Shown: positions 21,601-33,600 of the stretch, one piece after another
Layout of the letters: each line of letters starts with the position of its first letter
How positions within the stretch are numbered: the stretch's first letter is position 1
Assembly: GCF_950023065.1 (NCBI RefSeq)
Contig: NC_088679.1
Location: 62,558,001 to 62,622,000 of the forward strand
Direction of reading: 5' to 3'
From: Planococcus citri
Lineage: Eukaryota; Arthropoda; Insecta; Hemiptera; Pseudococcidae
Length of the DNA: 64,000 bases
Position numbers and translations under genes: made by a program
Notes under the pieces: generated by a model
Database searches by the model: none
Told to the model about the DNA's origin: nothing
Seen by the model: the letters and a program-made list of their open reading frames with translations, nothing else

Positions 21601-24600
21601 CGCTAGAGAATTTAAAATGATCTGAAACCAAATACGGTCCAATTTTCATCATTTATTTCCGAAAATAGTCAATTTTGGATTTTTAAAAATTCACTAAAAA
21701 TCGAATAATTAATTTGTGCGGCTAAATTTTTGTTATGGGGGGTTCAGACTATCCTCTTACAGAAAATTGCGATCCCGCGCAAGTTTCTCCCAACTATATG
21801 GATCCTACATATATTTTATGGAGTTCCTCAGTTGAAGTCTGTAAATATTTTTTGAAAATTTTTCATTTCTCCCCAAAACCTTTCAAAATACCTAATCTAT
21901 TTTTCAAGAAAAAATTGGCCTCGGTTCCTCGAGCAATGAGCCTGCTGAGTGGAAGAAATAAACTAAGAGCACAAGACACGTTTTTTCTTGAAAAAGGAGT
22001 TTCATTTAGAAGAATTCTGACCAAAAACGAAAAATTTTCATAAAATTTTCACAGGCTTTAATTTTAATTTTTTTTAATTTGGGGGGCTTCATACCATGGT
22101 ATTAATTTTGTGAAGGGAGGGGAAGGGTTTCCTTTACAGAAAGCTTGTTCAGAAAGATTCTGATCAAACGTGAGATTTTCCGGTAAAAAAAATATGCCTA
22201 CCAGTGTTACTTTTGCACCCTGTGAGAAAAAATCTGCCGGCGCCCATGCTAACTTGTAAATTGAACAGGGTGTCCACAGGTCTGGAAAACCTGGAAAAGT
22301 CAGGGAATTTGGTCGGTCTGGAAAAGTCAGGGAATTTCGTAATTTTCACGCAAAATCTCTGGAATTTTGAAAAAACGATCAATTGAAAATTCTGAATAAG
22401 GACCTGTGATGAAAGAAAAACACTGTTTTTCACTTCTCGAAACGCAAATTTTCAAAATCTTTTGCCCTCGCTTCGCTCGGGCTTATTTTCTTTTTCAAAG
22501 GCAACATGAAAATTTCTAGATTATATAAGTAAATCAAGTTTTTATGCCAAAAAATGAACTCCTCACGAAAAAAACATCGTTCTTAAGCATCTCGAAATAC
22601 ATACAAATTCACAAGAGCTTTCGCCCGCGCTTGGGCCTGTTCTGTTTCATTTTTCAAAATCAACTTCCTTCAAAAAAAAAAACATAATTCAAATATTCTA
22701 AATTTTAAAAGCCAAAAAAAGCTACTCGTCCTCACTAAAAAAACCCAACATAATTCAAATATTCTAAAATTTTAAAAGCCAAAAAAAAGCTACTCGTCCT
22801 CACATAAAGAAACCTCGTTTTTATGACTCTCGAAACTCAAATTCTCAGAAGCTTCCGCCCTCGCTTCGCTCGAGCCTGTTCTCTTTTCTTTTTCAAGAGT
22901 AAACTTCCTTCAAAAAAACATCCATTCCAATATTAAAATTTAAAAAACCAAAAAATAAACCCTCTTCGCATTCAAAAAAAAACTCGTTTTCAGGCATCTT
23001 GAAATGAAAATTTTCGAAAGTTCTCGCCCTCGCTTCGCTCGGGCCAATTTGTCTCTCATTTTGAAATGAACAAATTTCACATTTTGAGGCCTTCAAAAAT
23101 CAAAAAAAGAAAAGAAAAATTTTCAGAAGTTATATGAATACATAGGTATTTTATCAATTGGCCAAACTTGATCCATGTTTTATTTATTTTTAATTAGAAA
23201 AGTTAATAATCAAAGTTAAGCTGTTTTTTATATCCGAAGAAGTATCCAGTTCGAAGAGAAGCTTATGACAAAAATTACCCCCCCCCCCCCCAAATTGAAA
23301 ATTGAAGTACGGGTGAGCATAGAAAACTGAGAAAAATGGTCTGGAAAAATGGAAAAATTGGTCTGGAAAACCTGGAACAGTCAGGGAAAATCATTTCCAG
23401 AAATGAGTGGACACCCTGTTGAAGATATGCTGCAAATCGCAATGGGTCATTCCATGCCAAATTCTGCGGATTTTTTTACGAGGGGTCTTCGATTTTTTTA
23501 AAAATCAGATCATTTGTAGAGGTCATGTGGCGTAGCCAGGGGGGCGAAGGGGGCCATGCCCCCCCATGCGAGCAAAAATTTGAAAGAAAACACGCAAAAA
23601 TGGACGTTTTTTGTTGTTTGGACCCATTTTTTTCTAAAAATTTTCGCTCTTGCTTCGCTCGAGCAGTAATTTTGCCTTCATTTTCATGAAATCACCACAC
23701 GTCACAATAGATGTTCAGAAAATTACCCCTCATTTCGATTTTTCATGCCTAAAAATCTGGTTTTGCCCCCTCCTTGAGAAAATCCTGGCTACGCCACTGA
23801 GGTCATCAAACGATGAATGACGCAAACCGGACATTTTTTCGATTTTTTTTGACGGAGCTGTGGCGCTTCAAAGTTCTCCAAAATGGCTGAAAATGGAAAA
23901 TTTCAGTTACAAATTGCTCCGGTTGTACGTGGTATAGAACTGTCAATTTTTTTTTCAAATTGTAGTACTTTGAGAGGGTAATCGACGAATGATGTCAAAA
24001 TCAGTGTTGCCACTTTCAAAAACCTAAAAAAATCGATTTAAAAACTTATAATTTAAATATAACCGTGATGTCCCCCAGTAAAAATTCTGAAAAAATTCTC
24101 AGTTTTAAACCTTTTCATGTAGAATAACATATCAGAAAATTGGACGGGCATTTTTTTTCATTTTCGATAAAAAAAATTACAAGTTTTACAGTTGTTGCAA
24201 AAGTACTATCAGAAACCTAAAAAAAGTCGTAGCAGTCTGCCGCTACGTAAGAGCCAAATTTTTGTGCTAGAAATATTGAGGGCTCTTGAACTACTCGCAC
24301 CCTCGCCTCGCTCCTGTGCTTCGCCTGTATTTGGGGGGACAAGTCCCCCATGCACCCCCTTGAGCTTCGCCCAACTACCTCCTACGCACGTTTTTTTTCA
24401 TGCTCTGCGCTTTGCTTAAACTACTCGCACCCTCGCTTCGCTCCTGTGCTTCGCCAGTGTTTGGGGGGGGGGGACTTCGTCCCCCCTGAACCCCCCTTGG
24501 GCTTTGCCCAACTCTCTCCTTCCAATGTTTCCTTCTTATATTCGCGGGGGGGCCTCCGTCCCCCCTGCGCCCCCCTTGGACTTCGCCCAACTCTCTTCTT

Positions 24601-27600
24601 CCTCCTTCAAAAAATGTGGTAACAAACCTGTCTTGACCCTGAAACAGGTGAAATGGGGTTGGAAGGTTTGAACCGGCAAAAGGCACTTCCGGTACATTCT
24701 CCCAATGCACTGTGAAAATTTGGACCCTCTAGGTCAATTTGGAGGGGCTGTAGGCTTGGCTAAACGTCAAAATTGTCAAAAAAAAACCGTATAATTGATG
24801 AAAAACTCCACTTTTTTGACCCTGGAGAGCGGTCTAATGAGCTTGGAAGGTTGAAACCTGCAAAAGGCACTTCGGGTACATCCTCCCAATGTACTGTAAA
24901 AATTTGGACCCTCTAGGTCAATTTGGAGGGGCTGTAGGCTTGGCTAAACGTCAAAAAACACGCAAAAATCCACTTTTTTGACCCTGGAGAGGGGTCAAAT
25001 GGGGTTGGAAGGTTGAAACCTGCAAAAAGCACTCAAGGGGCACCCTCTCATTGTATGCTGAAAATTTGGACTCCTACGGTCAATTTTAGGGGCGAGGGGG
25101 TCAAAAATAGGGGTCAAATGTGGTTTTTCCCACCTTAATCAGAGTGGGGATGACCTAGGAAACTGAAATTTGGAAATGTTGATCACAATGAGAGTACTGA
25201 CCAATGGTATAATGTTGGACTCTTTTCATCTTTTTGGGGTCATATTATGCCCCCCCAAAATGATGACCTTTCTGTAAAAATGGGGTTGGAAGGTTTAAAC
25301 ATGCAAAAGGCACTTCGGGTACATCCTCCCATTGTACTGTGAAAATTTGGACCCTCTAGGTCAATTTGGAGGGGCTGTAGGCTTGGCTAAATGTTGAAAT
25401 TTTCAAAAAAAACACGTTAAATGGATGAAAAAATCCACTTTTTGACCCTGGAGAGCGGTCTAATGAAGTTGGAAGGTTGAAATCTGCAAAAGGCACTTCG
25501 GGTACATCCTCCCAATGTACTGTAAAAATTTGGACCCTCTAGGTCAATTTGGAGGGGCTGTAGGCTTGGCTAAACGTCAAAAAACACGCAAAAATCCACT
25601 TTTTTGACCCTGGAGAGGGGTCAAATGGGGTTGGAAGGTTGAAACCTGCAAAAAGCACTCAAGGGGCACCCTCTCATTGTATGCTGAAAATTTGGACTCC
25701 TAAGGTCAATTTTAGGGGTGAGGGGGTCAAAAATAGGGGTAAAATGTGGTTTTTCTCACTTAAAATGGGGTGGGGATGACCTAGGAAGCTGAAATTTGGA
25801 TATGTTGATCACAATAGAGGTATTGACCTATGGTATGATTTTGGACCTTTTTCGTTCATTTGGGGTCATATTATGCCCCTCCAAAAAATGACCTTTCTGT
25901 AATTTTGAACTTTGACCCTCCCCACTGCAGGGGTCAACTCTAGCTCCCAAAAGAACCCTATTGTCCAAGTTTTATCCCATTTCATTCATTAGAACGTCTC
26001 TTGATTTAAAAAGTAAAAAATTCAAGTTTCGGTGAAACTTCTATATACATAAACATATAAATATATATATAAAAACTGACACACCGGGAAACGTCTAGTC
26101 TGAGCTCAAAACGTCGAGAACTATCAAAATTTTTCATCCCCGACCTTTTTATCCAAAGTTGGGCCTACCGCAATAGCCATCATTTTTTACAAAAATTTGG
26201 CTAAAAATGAAAATTTTTGCATTTTTGAAATATTTTACCAATTTGTAGACGAATATGTGAAAAAAAAACCTCCTCCCCAATTTCTGAACGAATTGATGAA
26301 AAATGCATATATTTCACTCTTAAAATAGAAGAAAAATGGAATTTTTCGTCATTTAAACCGTTCAAGGTAGATCGAAAGAGCAGGCAAATATTCATCACCT
26401 ATCCAAATTTCAAGTGCTAAAGTGATTTTTTCGATTTTTGGTGAATTTTTAAAAACCGAATTTAGGCCAAAAATGAGGTGAAAAATCAAAATTTTACCAA
26501 ATTGACCTAAAAAGCTGAAATTTGGGATGAGCAGTTCTGGAGCCTCCAGTAGATTTTTGAAACTCGAAATTTTTACAAAATTTCATCAAATGTAGTTGGA
26601 AAACCGAAATTTATTCTGCAAACTAATTTCAATATGCTACGAAGTCAATCACAGGTGGATTTCAAGTCATTTTGGAGCCTCCGGCGACTTTTTAAAAATT
26701 ACTGGGGCCCCCAGTAATTTTTGAAACTTGAAATTTTCCCAAAATTTTATCAAATGGAGATGGAAAGTCGAAATTCATTCTGCAAACTAATTACAATACG
26801 CTATGAAATCGACAGCTGATGGATTTCAAGTTTTTTTTGGAGCCTCCAGCGACTTTTTGAAAAGTTTATGGCGTTTTTTGGAAAATTGAAATTTCCAAAA
26901 AATAGTTGGATGCTTCAAAACCATTTGAAACCACCATAAAGTCGGATTCATATCGTATTGAAATTAGTTTTCGAAGTAAATTTGGGCTTGCGTACTCCAT
27001 CTAATAAAATTTTGTGAAAAATTCAAGTTGTAATTTTCAGAAAGTCGCTGGAGGCTCCAAAATGACTTGAACCCACCTGAAGTCGACTTCATAGCGTATT
27101 GAAATTAGTTTGCAGAATGAGTTTCGGCTTACCATCTCCATTTGATGAAATTTTGGGGAAATTTCGAGTTTTAAAAATCTACTGGAGGCTTCAGAACTGC
27201 TCAACAGTTTCCAATTGAATTGGCATGTCGAAAATAAGCTATATTCCAAGTTTCAGCTTTCTAGGTCAATTTGGTAAAATTTTGATTTTTCCCCTCATTT
27301 TTGGCCTAAATTTAATTTTCAAAAATTCACCAAAAAACGAAAAAATCACTTTAGCACTTGAAATTTGGACAGGTGATGAATATTTGCCTGCTCTTTCGAT
27401 CTACTTTTGTACGGTTTTAAAAATTTCGTGCAAGTCCTATTTTGGAACACAAAATTTGCGATTGACCTTTTTTTTTTTTGAGAACATGGGCTAGAAATGT
27501 TCCTGAGGACTCTCCCTTTTAAAAAAAAGTCGTTCCGAAGGATCAACGGGGGGGAGGGGCTTGCAATAGATCCTTATGTAGGCTCCCCGACTAATTAGCT

Positions 27601-30600
27601 CGGAACGGAAACATTTTTTGAGTTCGATTCTGAAATTTTGAAATGAAAAAGGAAAAAGCACTTCCTTCTTCGGGCTCGTTCATAATACTTCATTAAATGT
27701 GTGCACAAAAATATTAAAATCTAATAAAACATCATTTCACTTCTCTATTATTCTATCAGTACTAACATATAAAAATAATGATTAATTTCGCGTCAGTGAT
27801 TTCTGTGCTCTTAAAATTTGTAGCGAAAAGGATGATTTGAATGTAGGATAATATCGACATCGTTCATTTTGTTTTTTGGAAGTGACCATCGCCGGGAAGG
27901 TAACTACTTATTGTATTGTCGTTTGAAAAAAATTTGCCTTCGCCCTTCCGCTATTCTATGAGTAGTTTGTACTTTGAAGATATGAAAAATTGTAAAAAAT
28001 GAGTTTGAAAAATCATCGAAAATCATTTCTTTGGAAAAAAAAGACACACTGTGCATACGTAACACTTGACTCATTCTTAATTTCACGTTTTTCCAACTGA
28101 TAAAATCCACGTTGAGAATCGAATGTGACAAAAAGACCTAGTCGACGTATACGCAGTTTTCTGCGAGGAAATTCATCTGCTGAAAAACGAAGACCCCTTG
28201 TTCTTGGTTGAATGACATTTTAACGACTTTTCCGGCGCTGTTTGATACATTGACAAGTTGACAGACGTATTTGATACCTTTTAGCCAGCTCGGCGTTTTT
28301 TCTAGCGCAGATATTGTTCTGATAGGTGCCAATCCCCGCTTCGTTTTCGAGCTATCTCGATTCTCGAGTAGTCTGGATAATTGGAAAAAATGTACCGACT
28401 GAATGGACACATTGTTGTAGGGTCGTCGAGGCAAGTTTTATCGAAAGAAAAATTATCTCGTCTCGTACTCTCGTTCATCGTGATTTTGTTACCGTTGCTG
28501 TACGTCAGGGTTTTTTCCATACCACTGTATTCTGTATTGTATATGGTTTTTCTTCGTTTATATTATAGGTACCGACTGGAAGTGGCTGGTAAATCGTTGC
28601 CCGTATTGACGAATCTAGATAAAGGAAAATTCGGCGTTATTGTGTTCGAAAATTTCAACAAATATTTACAAATGGATAAATGGAACAGAGAGTTGTTGGA
28701 TAAATATTGTCGAGAATACGGCGTCGGAATTGTCGGCTTTATACCGCCGACCGAGCAAAAGATTACAGAACAGTTACGAGGATTTCCGTTGGTGATTCGT
28801 ACTCGACTTCAGTTAAAGGTAAGCCTCACGTTCAGCCAGAGAAACGACCGGCATTTCTTAATTGGTACGATTTGTTAGGGAAATATACCATATGGTCGAA
28901 TAAATTATTCTAGTTTACGTTGCGCGAGTTAAGTAGCTCCTTTTTCCAGAAGGATTTATTCGAGGTGGTTTGATTTGGGCGTGAGCACTATATAAGTCTC
29001 TTTTTCTCTCTCTCTTGGTTCGGTTGCGGAAAAACCTATTGTTAGCTTTGTTGTTGGAATTTTGTACATGTAGGCACTTTCTGCCCTATGTATGTACAAG
29101 GTACCTATCTATTGTATTTAATTACATGGCGGATTTTATTCTCAGGATGCAACTTTGAACGCAGCTTCGCCTATTTTAAGGCTGACTAGAGCTGGTGAAA
29201 CGGTTTGGGGCACTTTGCCAGGTGACGATTGGTCTATCTTCGAGTCTAATCATTCGACGTACGAGCCTCTCGCATGGGCTCATAATAATTCCGAAGCTGT
29301 CGACGAAGGAAGACCTCAACTTTTGACTACGATTATTCAGGTGAGAATGAGACCTGCTCGAGTTGAAATTGTCAATGAAATTTAATTTAAAAAAATTGAA
29401 AACTAATTAAATGTGTTATTCGCAGGATCGCGGAGAATTCGACGGTATCCAAAGAATCATGTTCGGCTCAAGTTTACGTTTCTGGTTGCATAGATTACTG
29501 TTCCTCGACTCGTTATCGTATTTGAGTCACGGCCAACTCAGTATTAACTTAGAAAGGTTGATTTTAATCGACGTTGATGATATTTTCGTCGGCGAAAAAG
29601 GAACTCGTTTACGACCCGATGATGTTGTGGTAATTATTCGTAGGCTGTTTTACTCGCTTTTATTAAGTACATGCGATAGGCAACCAGCGCGCCAACGACG
29701 GCGTAGAGGCCTTTTTTCTACGCTTTTACGTTATATAGTTCGTGACGTTAATTTGCGTTATACGAGTACTTTGATGGCGGCTTGTTTTTAGGCGCTGCTC
29801 GAAACGCAAGAAAGGATACAGAAATTAGTTCCGGGATTCAAATTCAATTTAGGATTTTCCGGTAAATATTTCCATCACGGAACGACCGAAGAAAATTTAG
29901 GAGATGATCTTATCTTAGGTAATTAGATGCGTAATTACGGATGTATGTATTTGCATTTTTTATAGGGGGTGTAACTGTAGTTGCGGAGAGGGTGAGATGT
30001 TGAAATTTAAGAAGACTGCGGTAACGTTTACGTTGCTGAGTTTGGTGCAAAATTTTGACGATATTTTTGTGTATAAAACGACGCTGTAGAAGCTCTGATA
30101 TTTTTTTTGTCTGTGAATTTGTCGTTTTTATTTATAAACGAGAAAATGAGATAACTTTTTTTATGGAGGTCATATTTTCGTTCGGTTTTGAAAAGTGAAC
30201 GAAAAATTAAGTGGTTTTGTTTCTAATATGTAAATTTTCCCCTTTACACACATTTTCGTCCCTCATGAGAAATGAATAATTATTGTATGAATAATACGGC
30301 CACTCACCATATGTATTATTTTTTTTCAATTTTTTTTTTGTTTTTTGCTGAAATTAGTATTTTTTGAGGAGGGGCATTGGCAAGGATCGTAAAAAAAAAT
30401 TGTCAAATATCCGAAATGATTATTTGGAGCCTTAAAATGAGCAATTTTCTGTGAAAACTGCTGATTTCATTGCGAAAAACGCCAACTTTCAATTTAGTGA
30501 AAATTTGGGGAAAATCGGAAGATAGATTTTTGTCTCTAATTTCAAAAAAAATATATAAAAATTGACAGTTTAGATCGAAATTTTTTCTCATTTCATTCGA

Positions 30601-33600
30601 ATCCTTTTGGAACCCAAATTTTTCTCAAAAGCTGTGGTGGGTGAGTTCGAACTTTCAAGTTTTCTGAATAGAATACTACACTTTTATAAAAGTTGTTCCC
30701 GATTTTTAAAATTGCTGTCGAGCGGAGAGGGAGATGGAAAGGGGCATAATGGTTATTTTGTGTATCTCAGCAGTTTTATCAGAAGCACCTTTTTCTCCTT
30801 GAAAATTATATCTATTATATCGAAAAAAAAATTCAGGATTTACTCGTAGAAGCTGTGAAAAGGGGATATAAGATGATGGAAGGTGTCTACTAGGTCATCA
30901 AAGTCATCAAAGTCATCAAAAGGTCATCCTTTTGACCAAAAATTAAGTGAGATTACCCATAATTAATCAAATATCCTAAAAATTAAATAATAATTTGTCA
31001 AAAATGCAGGAAGTATTACAAAAATTATTGTTGTACCTATTCCCCTCCCAAGGACGGAAAGTCATCATATTTGGTGAAAAAATTAGCATAATCGAGTAAA
31101 ATTTTGCAGAAATTGCTTGAAAAATTGTTTAAATTGTCTGGAAATTGATGAAACGCTGTGAAAATTGAGCTAAATTGAGTAAAAATTCTCAGTTATGACA
31201 AAAGATCCTGAAATGGTGGAATTTTTTTTTTTTTATTATATCACTCATCAAAATTGAATTTCAAACCTACGTAATTTTAAAAAAATGTCGTCCAGAAGTA
31301 GAAATTTAGGGGTACCGTAGTCATCCAAAAGGTCATCAAAAGATCTTCCTTTATCATTTTTTCGATTTAGTAAGACACTTTGGGATGAATTTAGGAAATT
31401 TTGCATTTCAAGACAAATTTTCAATAGAATTGTTCGATTTCTTCGTCTTCATGTTTGCGATTTCTGCTATTTTGTGTTGAAATTTTTAAAATGCTGTTGT
31501 TTGGTTTTGGATTTTTCGAGAATTTTTTGAAAGTTTGAAAAAAAAACTGTTCTCAAATCAATTTTTTGACTTTTTATTTATTTTTTTTTTTTGAAAAAAG
31601 AAGTTTTTAAGTAAAACAATTTTTTAGATTTTTCTGGAATTTTTTAAAGTTTGAAAAAAAAACAATTTTTTGGATTTTTCAGGTATTTGAAAGTTTGAAA
31701 AAAAAGATGTTTAAATCAATTTTTCGACTTTTTATTTATTTTTTTTTTTTTGAAAAAAGAAGTTTTTAAGTAAAACAATTTTTTAGATTTTTCTGGAATT
31801 TTTTAGTTTGAAAAAAAAAACTATTTTTATAGCAATTTTTCGACTTTCCAAAAAAAAAATGTTTTCAAAACAATTTTTCGGATTTTTTGAGAATTTTTGA
31901 AAGTTCGAAAAAAAACTGTTTGTAAAATAAAATTACTTCATTTTAACCCCTCCCCTCTCCCTCCCACCTTCCACAACTTCAAAAATACCCGTTTTACGCC
32001 ATTCTGCAGTCTTCTGCAAGATTTCATTTTTTTTTTTCAGAAATTCTAAAACTGGTTTCAGCGAGCTTTCGATTTTCTCCAGAATTTTTAAATACTCTGG
32101 GAAATGCAAAAATACTTGAATTTTTTAACCTCCAGCGAGTTCTCAATTTTTTCCAAAATTTTAAATGGGTCTTGAGGATGCTCCAAAATATTTCAAAATC
32201 GCTGGCCATTAGTTCAGTTTCCAATTGGAAATAAGAGCAAGGAAAAAAGAGGAATCTCGGTTAAAATGTTTATAAATTTTGAATTGTAGATGAGCTTCAT
32301 GATTATTGTATTGATTTGAAGGAAACATGTTTAAAAAAAACCTTGTCCTTTTTTTCAGTGGAAAAAATCTGAAATTTTTGGAATGGACTAGCAGGTGCTT
32401 TTTATTTTATTTTATGGGTGCCATCCAGTAAAATTTACGAAAAATCCCATCAGAAATATTACACCAGCCAAAATTTCAGTTACTGAAGTGAATTTTTCGA
32501 TTTGGTCAATTTTTTGTAAAATAAACTTTTGGTCAGAAAATGAGGAAAAAGTCGAAATTTTATCAAATTGTCTTGGAATTGGAAAGCTGAAATTTGGTAT
32601 ATGTATTTGTTATTTTCGACCCCCCCCCCCTCCCGGCCGAATTGATTGGAAGCAGGGTCCGTTTTGAGCAGTTCTGGAGCTTCCAGCAGATTTTTGAAAT
32701 TTGTTCCTACAAAATTCTACTTGCTTGAAAATTTTTTAAATTAACTTGTATGCTATTTTTTGGCGTGTGGTGTCGACTAGATAAAGTTTTAGACCGTTAT
32801 AGAGTTTCCAGCAATTTTTTGGAGATTCCAGTTTCCTAAAAGAATGCATGAAATCTGTCGAAATTAACTTCAATTTCTCAAAATCGGTTCTTTCGAATTT
32901 TTCAATTATAAAATCGCTGAAGAAATATGACGTATACATTTCCAAACTGGCAGTAACTGATTTTGAAAAAAAATGTGTGTAAATTGAGTCATTAACAAGC
33001 ACTGATTACGTTTACCCGATTTAAAGTTGATGTGGACAATTTTATGCACTTTTTTTTGTTGAAAATCTGGAATTCTTGAAATACAGCTGCAGATTCCATA
33101 AATCAACTGTTTAAAACAATCTTTCAATCGATACGACGCGACGTGTAAAAATTCGAATGTGAAGTAGATTTTTAGCTTTTCGATTTCATTGGGTAGAATT
33201 TTGTAGAAATGTCAGCTTTCAAAATTCTGCTGGAGGCTCCAGATCTGCTCAAAATAGTTTGAAACAGTTTCCAATCATCTTGTAAGGTCGAAAATAGGAC
33301 AACTTAGATACCAAATGGGAGCTTTGTAGGTCAATTCGGTGAAATTTTGATTTTCTTTTCCATAGGTAGTTTTCAAAAAGTTGCCAAAAATCGAAAAATC
33401 CGCATGAGCGCTTGAAATGTTGGCCGTTGACGTATTTTTGTATTCTTTTTCGATTCAGCTTTGTTCAGTTAATTTTTTTTTTCTTCCAGTTGTTTAGTTT
33501 CAAAATTGACACAGTAAAAAAAATCGATGGAAACTGTTTGAATAATTTTATTTTATTAACAGTACGACCACAAGCAAAAAAGTGACGCGCTGTTTTCATA

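Noticed and set aside
24375..24710. 111-residue minus-strand ORF and overlapping plus-strand ORFs
   Set aside because: They arise from the GC-rich tandem block, which lowers stop frequency. There is no conserved motif or splice context.
24640..25880. Direct repeats considered as a CRISPR-like array
   Set aside because: Units are long and contiguous with no unique spacers, and the host is eukaryotic.
28381..28568. ATG-initiated extension of sfl exon 3
   Set aside because: A good acceptor at 28567-28568 joins in phase to exon 2, and the extension has no NDST similarity.
29630..29791. Read-through of sfl exon 5 to 29791
   Set aside because: The GTG|GTAATT donor and the acceptor at 29790-29791 restore the conserved NDST sequence. 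The read-through residues are intronic.
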